From positions 1 through 37,274 of the IMG/VR virus record IMGVR_UViG_3300021378_000071: a stretch of DNA of 37,274 nucleotides. One strand, 5' to 3'. Every line of letters begins with the position of its first letter. Positions within the stretch are counted from its first letter, which is position 1. The stretch comes from a virus. The translations under genes and the position numbers were made by a program. Below, in pieces: positions 16,918 to 24,951 of the stretch. Under the pieces are notes generated by a model. It was given only the letters and a program-made list of their open reading frames with translations. It did not search any database and had not been told where the DNA came from.

Positions 16918-17568
16918 CTAATTATTTTTAAAAATATAAGTATTTCTGCCTGACTTGCCATAAGTTCTTCGTCTTTGGATTAACGATCCTTTACCAAATT
17001 CAGCCTTCTCTTGTTCCATTCGCATCTCTTCTAAAGCTTTCTCAAACTGTGATGTGAATAAAGCAACTCTATCATCTTCCATAAGATAGATAGATGCGTG
17101 TTTTAAAGCACCATATAGGTATGCGTCTGGATATGATGTAGAAATAAAATTCGTTGTATTCGTATCACTCAAAGCATCTATAGAGCCGTAGTATGTTAAT
17201 TGTAACGTATAACTTGAGTCTGGTGTAGGTGCTAATTCAATTGTGTTATCTACCAAAGCGTAGTAAATGGGCTGTCCTGTAACATTACCATTTCCTTTTC
17301 TATAAACATCCATTGATTCTATAGACTGTTGAAACACTGGGCTAAAATCGTTGCCTTCTATTTGTACGTTAATAGCTTCTAGCCAATCAGTTGGTAATGA
17401 TAAATACTGACCGTCTGCTGTTGCAGTAGCCCTTTTTACCATATCTTTATTTCTTAATCTTCTATTAAACTCTGCTTCTGTTGCATCAATAAAAAAATCT
17501 AATTGGTTGGTTAAATCAGATCTGTTTAAGAAATTAGCAATATTAGTTTTTAGCTCGTTGTATGTCAT
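16918..17568 (-). CDS. head-tail adaptor protein (gp4/SU10 adaptor-like)
   Basis: A 216-residue protein beginning MTYNELKTNIANFLNRSDL, with FFIDATEAEFNRRLR and LSLPTDWLEAINVQ, then a TYYGSIDALSD turn and SYPDAYLYGALKHASIYLMEDD. This order marks the phage adaptor group (P22 gp4, T7 gp11 and SU10 adaptor relatives). The ring of twelve copies joins the portal to the tail hub. The gene lies after the capsid gene and before the fibres, as expected. Its start overlaps the small upstream gene as ATGA. Confidence 0.85.
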   Translation of the reverse strand: MTYNELKTNIANFLNRSDLTNQLDFFIDATEAEFNRRLRNKDMVKRATATADGQYLSLPTDWLEAINVQIEGNDFSPVFQQSIESMDVYRKGNGNVTGQPIYYALVDNTIELAPTPDSSYTLQLTYYGSIDALSDTNTTNFISTSYPDAYLYGALKHASIYLMEDDRVALFTSQFEKALEEMRMEQEKAEFGKGSLIQRRRTYGKSGRNTYIFKNN

Positions 17569-17855
17569 ACTTTACCTTTCCATGTTCTAAATGGTTTGTT
17601 GTCTGAATGGTTTAACCAGTCTTTCCATTTTGCAGAATCTTGCGCCCAACCTTCTCTTAAGGCTTGTTGGTATACAACCATTGGAACTTCTGCTATATGC
17701 CTAAGATCTTTACCTGGTGTCTGTTCAGACAATTGTTTTACATATTCTAAAGTAGGGTTAACGTCCTGTTTAGTATGGTATATAAACTTATTATCCTCTG
17801 TTGTAAATACAGATTTAAAGTTTTTTTTATGATCTATTACTGTGGTTTTTGCCAT
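17565..17855 (-). CDS. small conserved protein before adaptor
   Basis: A protein of 96 residues from the ATG at 17855. A GTG five codons upstream (17870) is possible but would begin right at the U-tract of the terminator. It contains VIDHKKNFKSVFTTEDNKFIYHT and ends NKPFRTWKGKV. It has mixed charge, one predicted central helix (ALREGWAQDSAKWKDWL) and no known motif. It follows the capsid terminator and overlaps the adaptor start as ATGA, so it is probably a neck accessory or assembly factor. The ribosome site is weak for either start. Confidence 0.65.
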   Translation of the reverse strand: MAKTTVIDHKKNFKSVFTTEDNKFIYHTKQDVNPTLEYVKQLSEQTPGKDLRHIAEVPMVVYQQALREGWAQDSAKWKDWLNHSDNKPFRTWKGKV

Positions 17856-17870
17856 GCTTAATTTTAGCAC

Positions 17871-17898
17871 AAAAAAAAGGGATGCCGAAACATCCCTT
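17871..17898 (-). terminator. intrinsic terminator after the capsid gene
   Basis: The minus strand has an 8-bp stem, AAGGGATG (17898-17891) with CATCCCTT (17884-17877), a 6-base loop (TTTCGG) and a run of T to 17871. It lies 20 bases after the capsid stop. It would let capsid mRNA end here while read-through supplies the lower-dose adaptor and tail genes. Confidence 0.85.
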
Positions 17899-17918
17899 AA
17901 AGTTATTGACTAACTATA

Positions 17919-18866
17919 TTAAGTAGTTAAGTCAGCAACGATGCCGTGTGCAGCTTCGTTACCTACTTCCAAACCATACTCAACTAAAAGTAATTTTGTC
18001 TGAGCATCGCCAACTGTAGCCATATCAACTGTTTTAAAGTCTCTTAAGTAAGAAACTTTAGCATATTCTGGATCTACTAAAAGCAATGATCTATCTCTAC
18101 TGAAGTTAGATGGTACGATTTTTAGCTCGCCAAAGTCTGAAGCATAAATAGAAACAGAAGCCTCTACTGTGTTTGCATCAATCATTTGTCTAGCTGAAGT
18201 TCTACCTGTGAAACCAGAAATAACTTGCTTGTTAACTGGACCACAAATTGCTAGTGAAGGCTCACCACCGTTTTGGAAGCAAGATTGTAAAACTGACTTT
18301 AATAAAGGTTCAGTTAAAGCTCTTCTGTCGCCAGTTGCTGCGTCAGTTGGAGCAACACCGTCACCACCACTTGCACCGCCAGTTCCTCTTGAAGCGTTAG
18401 ATGTAATCCAAGACTCAAAACCACCAGTTACTCTAGCTGTTGTAGAATCGCCAGTTGTCTTAGCACCTTTTTGACAAAGAGCTGTTTCCATATCTCTTTT
18501 CAAAGCTTTAGCCATAATAGCTAATTGGTGTGCCATTTCTGATCTTTTACCAGCTGGATCACTTGATTCCTGAGAACCAGATATTGTTGCGTCTCTTTTT
18601 GAAATCATTGCAACATTTATTTTCTTTTCTGTTGGAGTAGAAGCAGATGTGTTTTGATCTAATCTGAATCCCTCAATTTCACCAGTAGCATTTACTGTTG
18701 GTAGTGCTTCTGTTTGCCAATTAAAAACTACGTTCTTAATTGAGTTTTTTCCAATTGATGACATAAAAGGTGTTGTTGTTGGAGAAATGTTATATATAAC
18801 ATTGCTTAACTGTTCTCTGTTACCTTTTGCATCAAATGTACTGAATACATTGTTAATTTCGGCCAT
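17919..18866 (-). CDS. major capsid protein, SU10/DUF5309 type
   Basis: A 315-residue HK97-fold capsid candidate. NNVFSTFDAKGNREQLSNVIYNISPTTTPFMSSIG is the opening typical of the DUF5309 / SU10 capsid group, followed by NVVFNWQTEALP and RDATISGSQE. The C-terminal part has KIVPSNFSRDRSLLLVDPEYAKVSYLRDF, the P-domain strands and spine region. Immediately upstream lies a coiled-coil scaffold gene, and a strong terminator follows, both common for capsid genes. The DNA near the start carries TATAGGAAAATATC as a ribosome site. Confidence 0.92.
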   Translation of the reverse strand: MAEINNVFSTFDAKGNREQLSNVIYNISPTTTPFMSSIGKNSIKNVVFNWQTEALPTVNATGEIEGFRLDQNTSASTPTEKKINVAMISKRDATISGSQESSDPAGKRSEMAHQLAIMAKALKRDMETALCQKGAKTTGDSTTARVTGGFESWITSNASRGTGGASGGDGVAPTDAATGDRRALTEPLLKSVLQSCFQNGGEPSLAICGPVNKQVISGFTGRTSARQMIDANTVEASVSIYASDFGELKIVPSNFSRDRSLLLVDPEYAKVSYLRDFKTVDMATVGDAQTKLLLVEYGLEVGNEAAHGIVADLTT

Positions 18867-18889
18867 GATATTTTCCTATATTTAAAAGT

Positions 18890-19891
18890 TTATAATAATT
18901 GTTCAAAAACTTTAGCTGCATCTCGTACTTTGCCAGTCTGCGCTAATCGTTGTTTTGCTTTCTTAGCAGAGCTTACCGTTTTTCGTTTATTTGTAGTACC
19001 AGGTCTTGCAACTCTAGCTGGTGCTTTTTGTGTTGGTTTCTTCTTAACAGTTTCAGCGATTTTATCGCTTAACCATGCTTTTCTTAAACCAAGTAAAGCT
19101 CTCCAGTCATATACAGAGTTAATCTCTTCTTGGGTATATCCCAAGACATTGGTTGCGTAATTTGCAATTTCAGCTTTTTCTTTATTGGCAACCTCTTGGT
19201 TCTGCCATTCTGGAATAACCTCAAGCAACTTAGTCTGTCCTTCTTCAACTTGTTGTTGAATTAGTTTCTGCTGTTCAGCAAATGACTCCTGTTGAAGTCT
19301 TTGTTGTTCAGCCTGGACAGCTTCTAGCTTTTGCTTTTGTTCATCCCAAAGCTGTTTTTCTCTTACATAACCAACTGGATCATCTTCATATAATCGTTGC
19401 CAGTCTGGCTCTTCACCTAAAACACCCTTTAATTGGGCTTCCATTTTCGGTAATAACTGCGAATAGATCGCATCTCTTTGCTCTAACTCTGCTTGCTGCT
19501 GCTCAATAGTTTTACGCTGTTGAGAGAGTTCTTGAGTTTTACGCGTATAATCTTGCTGACGAGAATATCCATTGATGAGTTCCTCTTGCGTGACTTCTAC
19601 CTCTTGGCCATCTACCTTTACAGTAAATGTTTGAAGTTGCGGAGCTTCCTCTTCAACGTCTGTTTGTTCTTCTTCAACTTCTTCGTCATCTTCCAACTCA
19701 TCTATAATTTCTTGATCTATTTCATCTTCAACAAACTCAGAATCATCTTCAATGACCTCTTCTTCTGCTACATCTTGTTCTTCGACTGCATCTTCAACAT
19801 TATCCTCTTCAGGTGTTAGTATGCTTTCAAAAACAGACGCAGCTAAATCTGTGTCGCTTTGTAAAGCAGTCGGTTTTCCGTTATTGCTCAT
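18890..19891 (-). CDS. capsid scaffolding protein
   Basis: A 333-residue protein. Residues about 25-85 are extremely acidic (EEDNVEDAVEEQDVAEEEV and similar), followed by a small strand region (FTVKVDGQEVEVTQEELINGYSRQ). A long glutamine-rich coiled coil comes next, and then a basic C-terminus (KKKPTQKAPARVARPG). An acidic start, a central coiled coil and a basic capsid-binding tail directly before the capsid gene is the standard scaffold layout. The start codon and ribosome site lie in a hairpin (19890-19914) that may set its dose. Confidence 0.85.
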   Translation of the reverse strand: MSNNGKPTALQSDTDLAASVFESILTPEEDNVEDAVEEQDVAEEEVIEDDSEFVEDEIDQEIIDELEDDEEVEEEQTDVEEEAPQLQTFTVKVDGQEVEVTQEELINGYSRQQDYTRKTQELSQQRKTIEQQQAELEQRDAIYSQLLPKMEAQLKGVLGEEPDWQRLYEDDPVGYVREKQLWDEQKQKLEAVQAEQQRLQQESFAEQQKLIQQQVEEGQTKLLEVIPEWQNQEVANKEKAEIANYATNVLGYTQEEINSVYDWRALLGLRKAWLSDKIAETVKKKPTQKAPARVARPGTTNKRKTVSSAKKAKQRLAQTGKVRDAAKVFEQLL

Positions 19892-19914
19892 AAATACTCC
19901 TTATATGTATTTAT
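19890..19914 (-). promoter_or_regulatory. hairpin over the scaffold start codon
   Basis: The perfect 8-base arms ATAAATAC (19890-19897) and GTATTTAT (19907-19914) flank a 9-base loop. On the minus strand the start codon lies in the 3' arm and the AAGGAG ribosome site in the loop. The stem is only A/T pairs except one, so it would be weak, but the placement suggests translational tuning. Confidence 0.4.
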
Positions 19915-19951
19915 AAGTATTTTATATCAAGAATGTGTAAAAAGGAAAGTA

Positions 19952-20218
19952 TTAACCAATATTTCTAATTTTGTTGATGTTCGCTTTTGTAAGCTTTCCT
20001 TTCTCTGCCATGATACGCAGATGTCTTTCAACCTCTGGTAGTAGTAATAAAGACCTGTGTAAGTCTTCTCTTATGTTGACATCACCAATGTCTCTGGAGT
20101 TTAACCAGTGAGTGATGTATTCGTTTTTAAGATTTTCAGTTGCTTCTTTAAAAACATCTGACTCAAGTAATAATCGTGCTTGTTCAGCTTTTACAGCTTC
20201 TTCGTGTGTTACTGACAT
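19952..20218 (-). CDS. small helical protein upstream of scaffold
   Basis: An 88-residue, charged, all-helical protein (HEEAVKAEQARLLLESDVFKEATE ... WLNSRD ... ILRIMAEKGKLTK pattern). Many phages encode a similar small helical protein between the lysis genes or portal and the scaffold, with a tryptophan-containing WLNS turn. I do not know its function. It starts at a TAATG junction with the proline/glutamine-rich gene upstream and ends 60 bases before the scaffold start. I propose a head-assembly accessory, from position only. Confidence 0.65.
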   Translation of the reverse strand: MSVTHEEAVKAEQARLLLESDVFKEATENLKNEYITHWLNSRDIGDVNIREDLHRSLLLLPEVERHLRIMAEKGKLTKANINKIRNIG

Positions 20219-20622
20219 TATCTATATGAGTTAATTGGTGGTAAAGATATTCTTGAAGATGCCCTATCATATTGCGTTGGCTTCTCTATACCAATACCAG
20301 GTGTTTGTAATAAAGACTGTGGTTGTGTTTGTATTGGCTGTCTTGGTATTTCTGGTGGACTTAACAATGAAGGCACTTGCTGTTGGAACGAGGGTTGTTG
20401 AGCCATTGGCTGTTGCATACTGCCTTCTGCCATAATGTTTGCAATAGGCTGCTGTATAGACATTGGTTGTTGTACTCTAGCCATTGACTGTTTTTCTATT
20501 GGTAAATAGTTTGGCTTTGGTGGCATAAAATAATTACCAGAGTATGCCATTGGAGGAGTTTGTTGAAAGTTAGGGATTTCTCCCATTTGACCTAGTCTTG
20601 TTTGAAAAGCACCTTTGCTCAT
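20218..20622 (-). CDS. proline/glutamine-rich protein, unknown
   Basis: A 134-residue, low-complexity protein. Repeated MxQQPM, QQPI, QQPS and QTQPQS segments cover most of its length, with YFMPPKPNYLP near residue 32, so it is probably intrinsically disordered. It is linked as TAATG to the helical gene downstream, and its ATG lies one base after the upstream stop. The composition resembles flexible linkers in virion or assembly proteins. No family is recognised and no enzymatic role is suggested. Confidence 0.6.
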   Translation of the reverse strand: MSKGAFQTRLGQMGEIPNFQQTPPMAYSGNYFMPPKPNYLPIEKQSMARVQQPMSIQQPIANIMAEGSMQQPMAQQPSFQQQVPSLLSPPEIPRQPIQTQPQSLLQTPGIGIEKPTQYDRASSRISLPPINSYR

Positions 20623-20623
20623 A

Positions 20624-20857
20624 TTAACCTGTAATTAATTTATCCATTTTTTCGTCTAGCTTATCTAAACGATCTATAACTCTATCTATACTAATTGTTA
20701 GTTCAACTTTAGTTACATAATCTTTTGCAACTTCTTCGCGAGTCTTATTGAGTAGTATATCAACTCTTTTTAATTCTGTCGCGTTTGTTCTGATACCATG
20801 AATGATTGGAGCAATTACTAAAGTGATAATAATATTCCAATACGTTAATGGATCCAT
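20624..20857 (-). CDS. membrane-anchored coiled-coil protein, lysis accessory candidate
   Basis: A 77-residue protein from the ATG at 20857, which shares its A with the TGA of the endolysin (TGATG) and has GGAG six bases upstream. An upstream TTG would add four residues. Residues 5-21 (YWNIIITLVIAPIIHGI) form one membrane helix. The rest is a charged coiled coil ending DKLDEKMDKLITG. The position just after the endolysin and the N-terminal anchor suit a second holin or an inner-membrane spanin-like part. No outer-membrane spanin partner is obvious. Confidence 0.65.
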   Translation of the reverse strand: MDPLTYWNIIITLVIAPIIHGIRTNATELKRVDILLNKTREEVAKDYVTKVELTISIDRVIDRLDKLDEKMDKLITG

Positions 20858-21228
20858 CAATAACTCCAAATATGTGGTCTAGGTCTACCCTGTGAATCTT
20901 TAGATATATCAAGATGTATAAATCTTGCACCACCTTTTTGGTTTACACCAATACCAGTAAATCCAAAGTCTCTAGCTTTAGATATTATTTCTAATGCTTG
21001 TTTGCCTCTAACACCTATGTCTGCTGCTAAACCTAAAGCATGTGTACCAGGCTTTGATTTTTTAATTTCTACAGGATGGTCTGCGCATCTATAACCAGAT
21101 GTTATTTTAAATGGAAATCCTAGCTCTGTTCTTAGTTCTTGTAGTTTATCAACAAGCTCATGCTCTATTTTGTTTTCACCGCAATGCTTACAAGCAAATT
21201 CTTCTAGTACAAAGTTCTTCCAACTCAT
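20857..21228 (-). CDS. endolysin, M15 zinc peptidase
   Basis: A 123-residue peptidase of the M15A (D-Ala-D-Ala carboxypeptidase-like) group that cleaves peptide bonds in peptidoglycan cross-links. SGYRC (44-48), H63 and D70 (GTHALGLAAD) and FIHLD (H105, D107) give the H-x6-D...H zinc site and the catalytic acidic residue. No signal peptide is present, so release depends on a holin, and a 3TM holin gene lies directly upstream overlapping as ATGA. Length is normal for the single-domain phage enzymes. The gene ends at a TGATG junction with the membrane coiled-coil gene. Confidence 0.92.
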   Translation of the reverse strand: MSWKNFVLEEFACKHCGENKIEHELVDKLQELRTELGFPFKITSGYRCADHPVEIKKSKPGTHALGLAADIGVRGKQALEIISKARDFGFTGIGVNQKGGARFIHLDISKDSQGRPRPHIWSY

Positions 21229-21605
21229 TTTGTAACTCCTTTAGTTTTTTCAAATGTTCTAAGTCCTCCAAGACCTAGCATACCCATTAATACAGTCATT
21301 AGCGAACCCATGTCAAAAGTTGGTAAGTCAAATGATAGTCCTGCTGCTGATAGTCCAAATATAATAATAGGCTGTAATAAAAAATGATATAACATAGCAA
21401 TACCGCAAGTCCACCCCACAAAGGGCCGCCAGCCCGCAACAAATAAGGATTTATGTCCAGCTTCAATCTTGTTGATTTCAATCTGCGCCATATTCGCTTT
21501 ATGTAATTCTGTTTTAAGTTCATGGTTTAGTTTTGCTTGTAAGTCTTTATCTGGCACTAGCTTGCTAACAATGTCACCTACTGGTCCTATTAGTTTATCA
21601 ATCAT
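21225..21605 (-). CDS. holin, 3-TM / GTA holin-like
   Basis: A 126-residue protein. An amphipathic N-terminal half (DKDLQAKLNHELKTEL and EINKIEAGH) leads into GWRPFVGWTCGIAMLYHFLLQP, the signature of the 3TM holin family. Another membrane segment (PIIIFGLSAAGL) and a third (MTVLMGMLGLGGL) precede the FEKTKG end. The protein would open the inner membrane to the M15 endolysin encoded immediately after (ATGA overlap). This is the best-supported holin in the genome, although several other small membrane proteins are present. Confidence 0.88.
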   Translation of the reverse strand: MIDKLIGPVGDIVSKLVPDKDLQAKLNHELKTELHKANMAQIEINKIEAGHKSLFVAGWRPFVGWTCGIAMLYHFLLQPIIIFGLSAAGLSFDLPTFDMGSLMTVLMGMLGLGGLRTFEKTKGVTK

Positions 21606-21936
21606 CTTTTTTATGTAGTTTTAAAAAATACTCAGCATCTACCAATGCCAATGGTTTTGTTCTGTTTCTTTTAATTATAACCAAAGGTTCGTAATCTTTA
21701 CAGTTTTCTTGTGATTGTTCATAAGCTTTCCACACATTTACAGCTTCTTGATTTTTACACTCTACTGAATATGGAAATTGTTTGCGAGATTGCACGCCCA
21801 TGATGATATCTTCACCATTAGAACCCATTGGCCTTGATTCTAAATCTTCTGGATCAAATCCTAGTAGTTCAACAAGTTTATCTACCACCCATTGTTGCAA
21901 AGCTCTCCCTTTGGCTTTTGCAGATGATGGTTTCAC
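21598..21936 (-). CDS. Hjc-like PD-(D/E)XK nuclease
   Basis: A 112-residue protein with a GTG start (21936) that overlaps the stop of the tiny basic gene as GTGA. AKGRALQQWVVDKL (G10, R11), SNGEDIIMG (D43) and YSVECKNQE (E59, K61) give the GR...D...ExK order of Holliday-junction-resolvase-type phage nucleases. It would cut branched DNA before or during packaging. Its place beside the lysis genes is unusual but seen in other marine phages. It overlaps the holin start by 8 bases. Confidence 0.8.
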   Translation of the reverse strand: MKPSSAKAKGRALQQWVVDKLVELLGFDPEDLESRPMGSNGEDIIMGVQSRKQFPYSVECKNQEAVNVWKAYEQSQENCKDYEPLVIIKRNRTKPLALVDAEYFLKLHKKDD

Positions 21937-22013
21937 TTTTTAGTTTTTTTTACTTTTTTCTTTTTAGGTGGTCTACCTACTTTAGATCCGTATGTTCCTT
22001 TTCCTTTTGGCAT
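21933..22013 (-). CDS. 26-residue basic protein (MPKGKGTYGSK type)
   Basis: A tiny, strongly basic frame with the sequence pattern MPKGKGTYGSKVGRPPKKK followed by lysine-rich residues. I recognise similar short peptides in many marine phages. AGGAA lies 6 bases before its ATG at 22013, and its TGA overlaps the GTG of the nuclease gene. GRPPKKK resembles an AT-hook-like DNA-binding patch. It lies just 8 bases after the cyclase stop. Possibly packaged with DNA or a translation product regulating its neighbour; function is unknown. Confidence 0.6.
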   Translation of the reverse strand: MPKGKGTYGSKVGRPPKKKKVKKTKK

Positions 22014-22021
22014 AATTATTC

Positions 22022-23758
22022 CTATATTGTATAAATAACTAAAGGTTTTTCTTTGCCTTTAACTTTTATTGGTTTTAACAATTTTAACTCAATTTGCAAT
22101 TTATTTGCAGTAGATTCGCCAATCAATATATCTACACCCACCTCTTTGGTTGCTGACTCTAATCTTGCAGCTGTATTCACGCAATCACCAATAGCAGAAT
22201 AATCAAACCTAGTATCGCTACCCATATTACCAATAACAGCAGTTCCAGTATTTATACCTATGCCTATTTCAATACCAAGATCAGCTATTTTAATTTTGTC
22301 TTGTATTTCTTTTGCGCAAAGAACAGCTGCCTGTTCGTGATCTGGTATATCTATCGGAGCATTAAAGATTGCCATCATTGCATCACCAATATATTTATCT
22401 ACCATGCCATCATAAAACTTAACTGCATCTGCTTGAATGGTTAAAGCCTTGTTCATAATCTTGGTAACTTCTTCTGGTTCTAACTTTTCTGACAAAGATG
22501 TAAATCCTCTAACATCTGTAAATAAAAATGTGCAGTATTTTTTTTCGCCACCAAGTTTTAATAAGCTTGGATTGTCTTGCAATTGTTTAACTTGTCTTGG
22601 ATCTAAGTAATGTTCAAATTGTTTTTTTATCTGTTGACGTAATTTATATTGTTTTTTGTAGCTTAAATACAAAGCAACTGTAGAAACTAGTATCTGAGAG
22701 ATAAAAGTCCATGAAAAATCTAACAAAATACCTTTCTGAACGCTAAAAGCTCCTAAGAAGCCCGTGGTGAACAGGAAAATTATAGCGAGACTTATGCCCT
22801 TAACTATACTGAGATAATTAATTACAAGCCACGTCAACGACACGAAAATTAGCAAAATCAAAATTTCGGCTGATAAATGCCAGTTTGGAATCCTTGGCGA
22901 GTTTTCTATCAAGATTGACTCAGATAATGCTGTTTGAATTTTGTGTGGTTCTAATAATCCAGTCGGAGTTGCAATTTGTGGCATGATGCCTGGAGCAGTT
23001 ACGCCGACAAATACAAACTTACCAGCAACATCCATTTCTTGTAAATTGGTTTGTGGTGTGTCTACCCAGCTAATCCACTTACGACCTAAACTGTCGGTAG
23101 CAACTGGTGGCAATCCTTTGACGCGTATTTGTTCTATACCAAGATCATTTGTTTTTATAATATAAGTATCAGCACCAACCAATGCTTTCAATACCTCTGT
23201 GCCAAATGCAGGCACATAACCATCTGGTGTTCTTAACAATAACGGTATTCTTCTTACTAAGTTATCTACATCAGTAGGCGCAGTTGCAATCCCTTCCTGT
23301 GCATAAGTTGTTAATAACTTTATGTTTTGTATAACACCATTTGTAGTCATCCCACCTACATCATCACCAAGTATGACAGTTCCTGTAGTTGGTGGATAAT
23401 TACCATTAGGATTCTCAAACATCGCTAAAACAGAAGTGCCATACTTTAATGATTCTGCAAAGTAAGCATCACCACCCATGCGGTCTGGTTGTGGAAAACC
23501 TATAACGTAACCAACACCTATTGCGCCTTTAGCCATTATCTCTGTGTGTATTTCTCCTAGTCTTTTTCTTGGTAACGGCCAACCGCCTTCGTTAGCTATA
23601 TCTTCTTCTGTAATATTTAAAATAGTAAAGTAACCAGATGGTTGTTGCTCTGGTACTAGATAGTCAAATACTTTTAACTTTAATATTTCTGTCGGTGTTG
23701 ACTGATATAACAAAGGCAACACTAGTATTATAAGCATGATGAATAATAGACGTTTCAT
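22022..23758 (-). CDS. CHASE2-domain class III adenylate/guanylate cyclase
   Basis: A 578-residue membrane sensor enzyme that should turn ATP (or GTP) into the cyclic nucleotide. One N-terminal membrane helix (3-19) is followed by a periplasmic CHASE2 domain (about 25-290). Three more membrane helices (about 297-366) and a short linker (FEHYLDPRQVKQL) lead to the cyclase domain (about 405-578). All key residues are visible: metal-binding D415 (FTDVRGFT) and D459 (YIGDAMM), purine-specifying K455 and D525 (AIGDC), and transition-state N528 and R532 (VNTAAR). K with D at the specifying pair indicates adenylate. The ATG overlaps the FecR stop (TAATG). FecR-CHASE2 cyclase pairs are known in bacteria; in a phage this is unusual. 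The gene is intact, with no frameshift. Confidence 0.93.
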   Translation of the reverse strand: MKRLLFIMLIILVLPLLYQSTPTEILKLKVFDYLVPEQQPSGYFTILNITEEDIANEGGWPLPRKRLGEIHTEIMAKGAIGVGYVIGFPQPDRMGGDAYFAESLKYGTSVLAMFENPNGNYPPTTGTVILGDDVGGMTTNGVIQNIKLLTTYAQEGIATAPTDVDNLVRRIPLLLRTPDGYVPAFGTEVLKALVGADTYIIKTNDLGIEQIRVKGLPPVATDSLGRKWISWVDTPQTNLQEMDVAGKFVFVGVTAPGIMPQIATPTGLLEPHKIQTALSESILIENSPRIPNWHLSAEILILLIFVSLTWLVINYLSIVKGISLAIIFLFTTGFLGAFSVQKGILLDFSWTFISQILVSTVALYLSYKKQYKLRQQIKKQFEHYLDPRQVKQLQDNPSLLKLGGEKKYCTFLFTDVRGFTSLSEKLEPEEVTKIMNKALTIQADAVKFYDGMVDKYIGDAMMAIFNAPIDIPDHEQAAVLCAKEIQDKIKIADLGIEIGIGINTGTAVIGNMGSDTRFDYSAIGDCVNTAARLESATKEVGVDILIGESTANKLQIELKLLKPIKVKGKEKPLVIYTI

Positions 23759-24951
23759 TAATTGCTTTGGGTTATTTTAATAATGCTACCAGTACCACCA
23801 TTTATTTTTACAACTTTAGATGCACCATCTTGTATAAAAATAACTGTGTAACTAGCAGATGAATCTATATCTACTCTTGCTGTATCGTTTACGCTACGCA
23901 TAAGCGTTAGAACTTCGCCAGTTATGTATGATGTTATTTGCGTGTTCAGGTCTTGACCTAGTTTTGTACCAACAATGTTAATTGATGTAGCATCCTGTGC
24001 TAACTGATCTTCTTCTTGTATTTCTTGTAGTGCGTCTATTACATCTAACAAATCTTCTAAGAAGTTCACATCAAGATAATTTATATCTAGTTCTGTAAAC
24101 TCTAGCTCTCGTTCTGAATCTAAAAAGTCTTCTTCTAAGTAATCTATATCTAAATCATCAAAGTCTAATATGTTTGCTTTTTTGGTTTGTATGGTTTCTT
24201 CTGTAACCTTTTCTTGCTGTGGCGGGTTTACGATAAGCATGTTATCTATCAGCTCTAGTGTTAAATCTAGTATGACTGGTTTGCTTGGTGATTTTTCATA
24301 TACATCTACAGTTGTAGCTTCGTAAGGTTTATTTAGTGTAACTGTACCCATAGCTGTAGTTACTAATATTTCACCGCTAGATAAACCATTGATATCAGGC
24401 AATAGTATTAATAAACTGCGACCAGTCTCATCTACCGTTACCGTAAAGTCAGTACCTCTTATAGCTATGTTAGCTGTAGGCGTTTTTAAATCTATATTAT
24501 TTTTGTCTATCTTATTTAAACTACCTGTAATAAATCTTGCTGTGCCAAGACCAAAGGTGATAGCCATTTTGGATTTGCTAGGGTTAGGATCAAAGATATA
24601 TTCGTCTATAGTTAGTTGCGAGTGTTCAGTTAATTTAACTTTAGAATCATCTAAGAATGTAATAGCCATACGACCATTAGATGTAATAGCCTCATCGTTT
24701 TGCTGTATGTCAAAAGATTCTGTTGCCTGGTATGGCTTATCTCTTACAACTTGTGCTGAACCAGTTAGCTCAGATATATTTCCTACATCAACAGCTGGTT
24801 GTTGTTCCGCCGTCACTTTGAACGACGCAAACAGTACCGTTACTGCCAGTAGAGTTAATCTGTAACCAATCAGCAGCAAGAGTTGATGACTGTATGATGT
24901 TGAATGTTCTACTGTTTCCTGTTTGGTCAAGATAGAAGTATCCTCCCGCAT
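23758..24951 (-). CDS. secreted FecR-domain protein
   Basis: A 397-residue protein from the ATG at 24951, which has AGGA 7 bases upstream (a GTG at 24957 is also open). A hydrophobic export segment (LLLLIGYRLTLLAVTVLFASF) ends near TAEQQPA. Residues about 55-165 form a FecR domain (AITFLDDSKVKL, ITFGLGTARF, LKTPTANIAIRGTDFTV). From about 230 a strongly acidic region repeats LDIxYLxxxFL units (DLDIDYLEEDFL, ELDINYLDVNFL). It probably sits in the periplasm and informs the CHASE2 domain of the cyclase next door. Its first 164 bases overlap the curlin-like gene in another frame. Confidence 0.82.
   Translation of the reverse strand: MREDTSILTKQETVEHSTSYSHQLLLLIGYRLTLLAVTVLFASFKVTAEQQPAVDVGNISELTGSAQVVRDKPYQATESFDIQQNDEAITSNGRMAITFLDDSKVKLTEHSQLTIDEYIFDPNPSKSKMAITFGLGTARFITGSLNKIDKNNIDLKTPTANIAIRGTDFTVTVDETGRSLLILLPDINGLSSGEILVTTAMGTVTLNKPYEATTVDVYEKSPSKPVILDLTLELIDNMLIVNPPQQEKVTEETIQTKKANILDFDDLDIDYLEEDFLDSERELEFTELDINYLDVNFLEDLLDVIDALQEIQEEDQLAQDATSINIVGTKLGQDLNTQITSYITGEVLTLMRSVNDTARVDIDSSASYTVIFIQDGASKVVKINGGTGSIIKITQSN

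Noticed and set aside
18169-18474. 101-codon plus-strand open frame
   Set aside because: Antisense to the capsid gene; no ribosome site and no recognisable motif.
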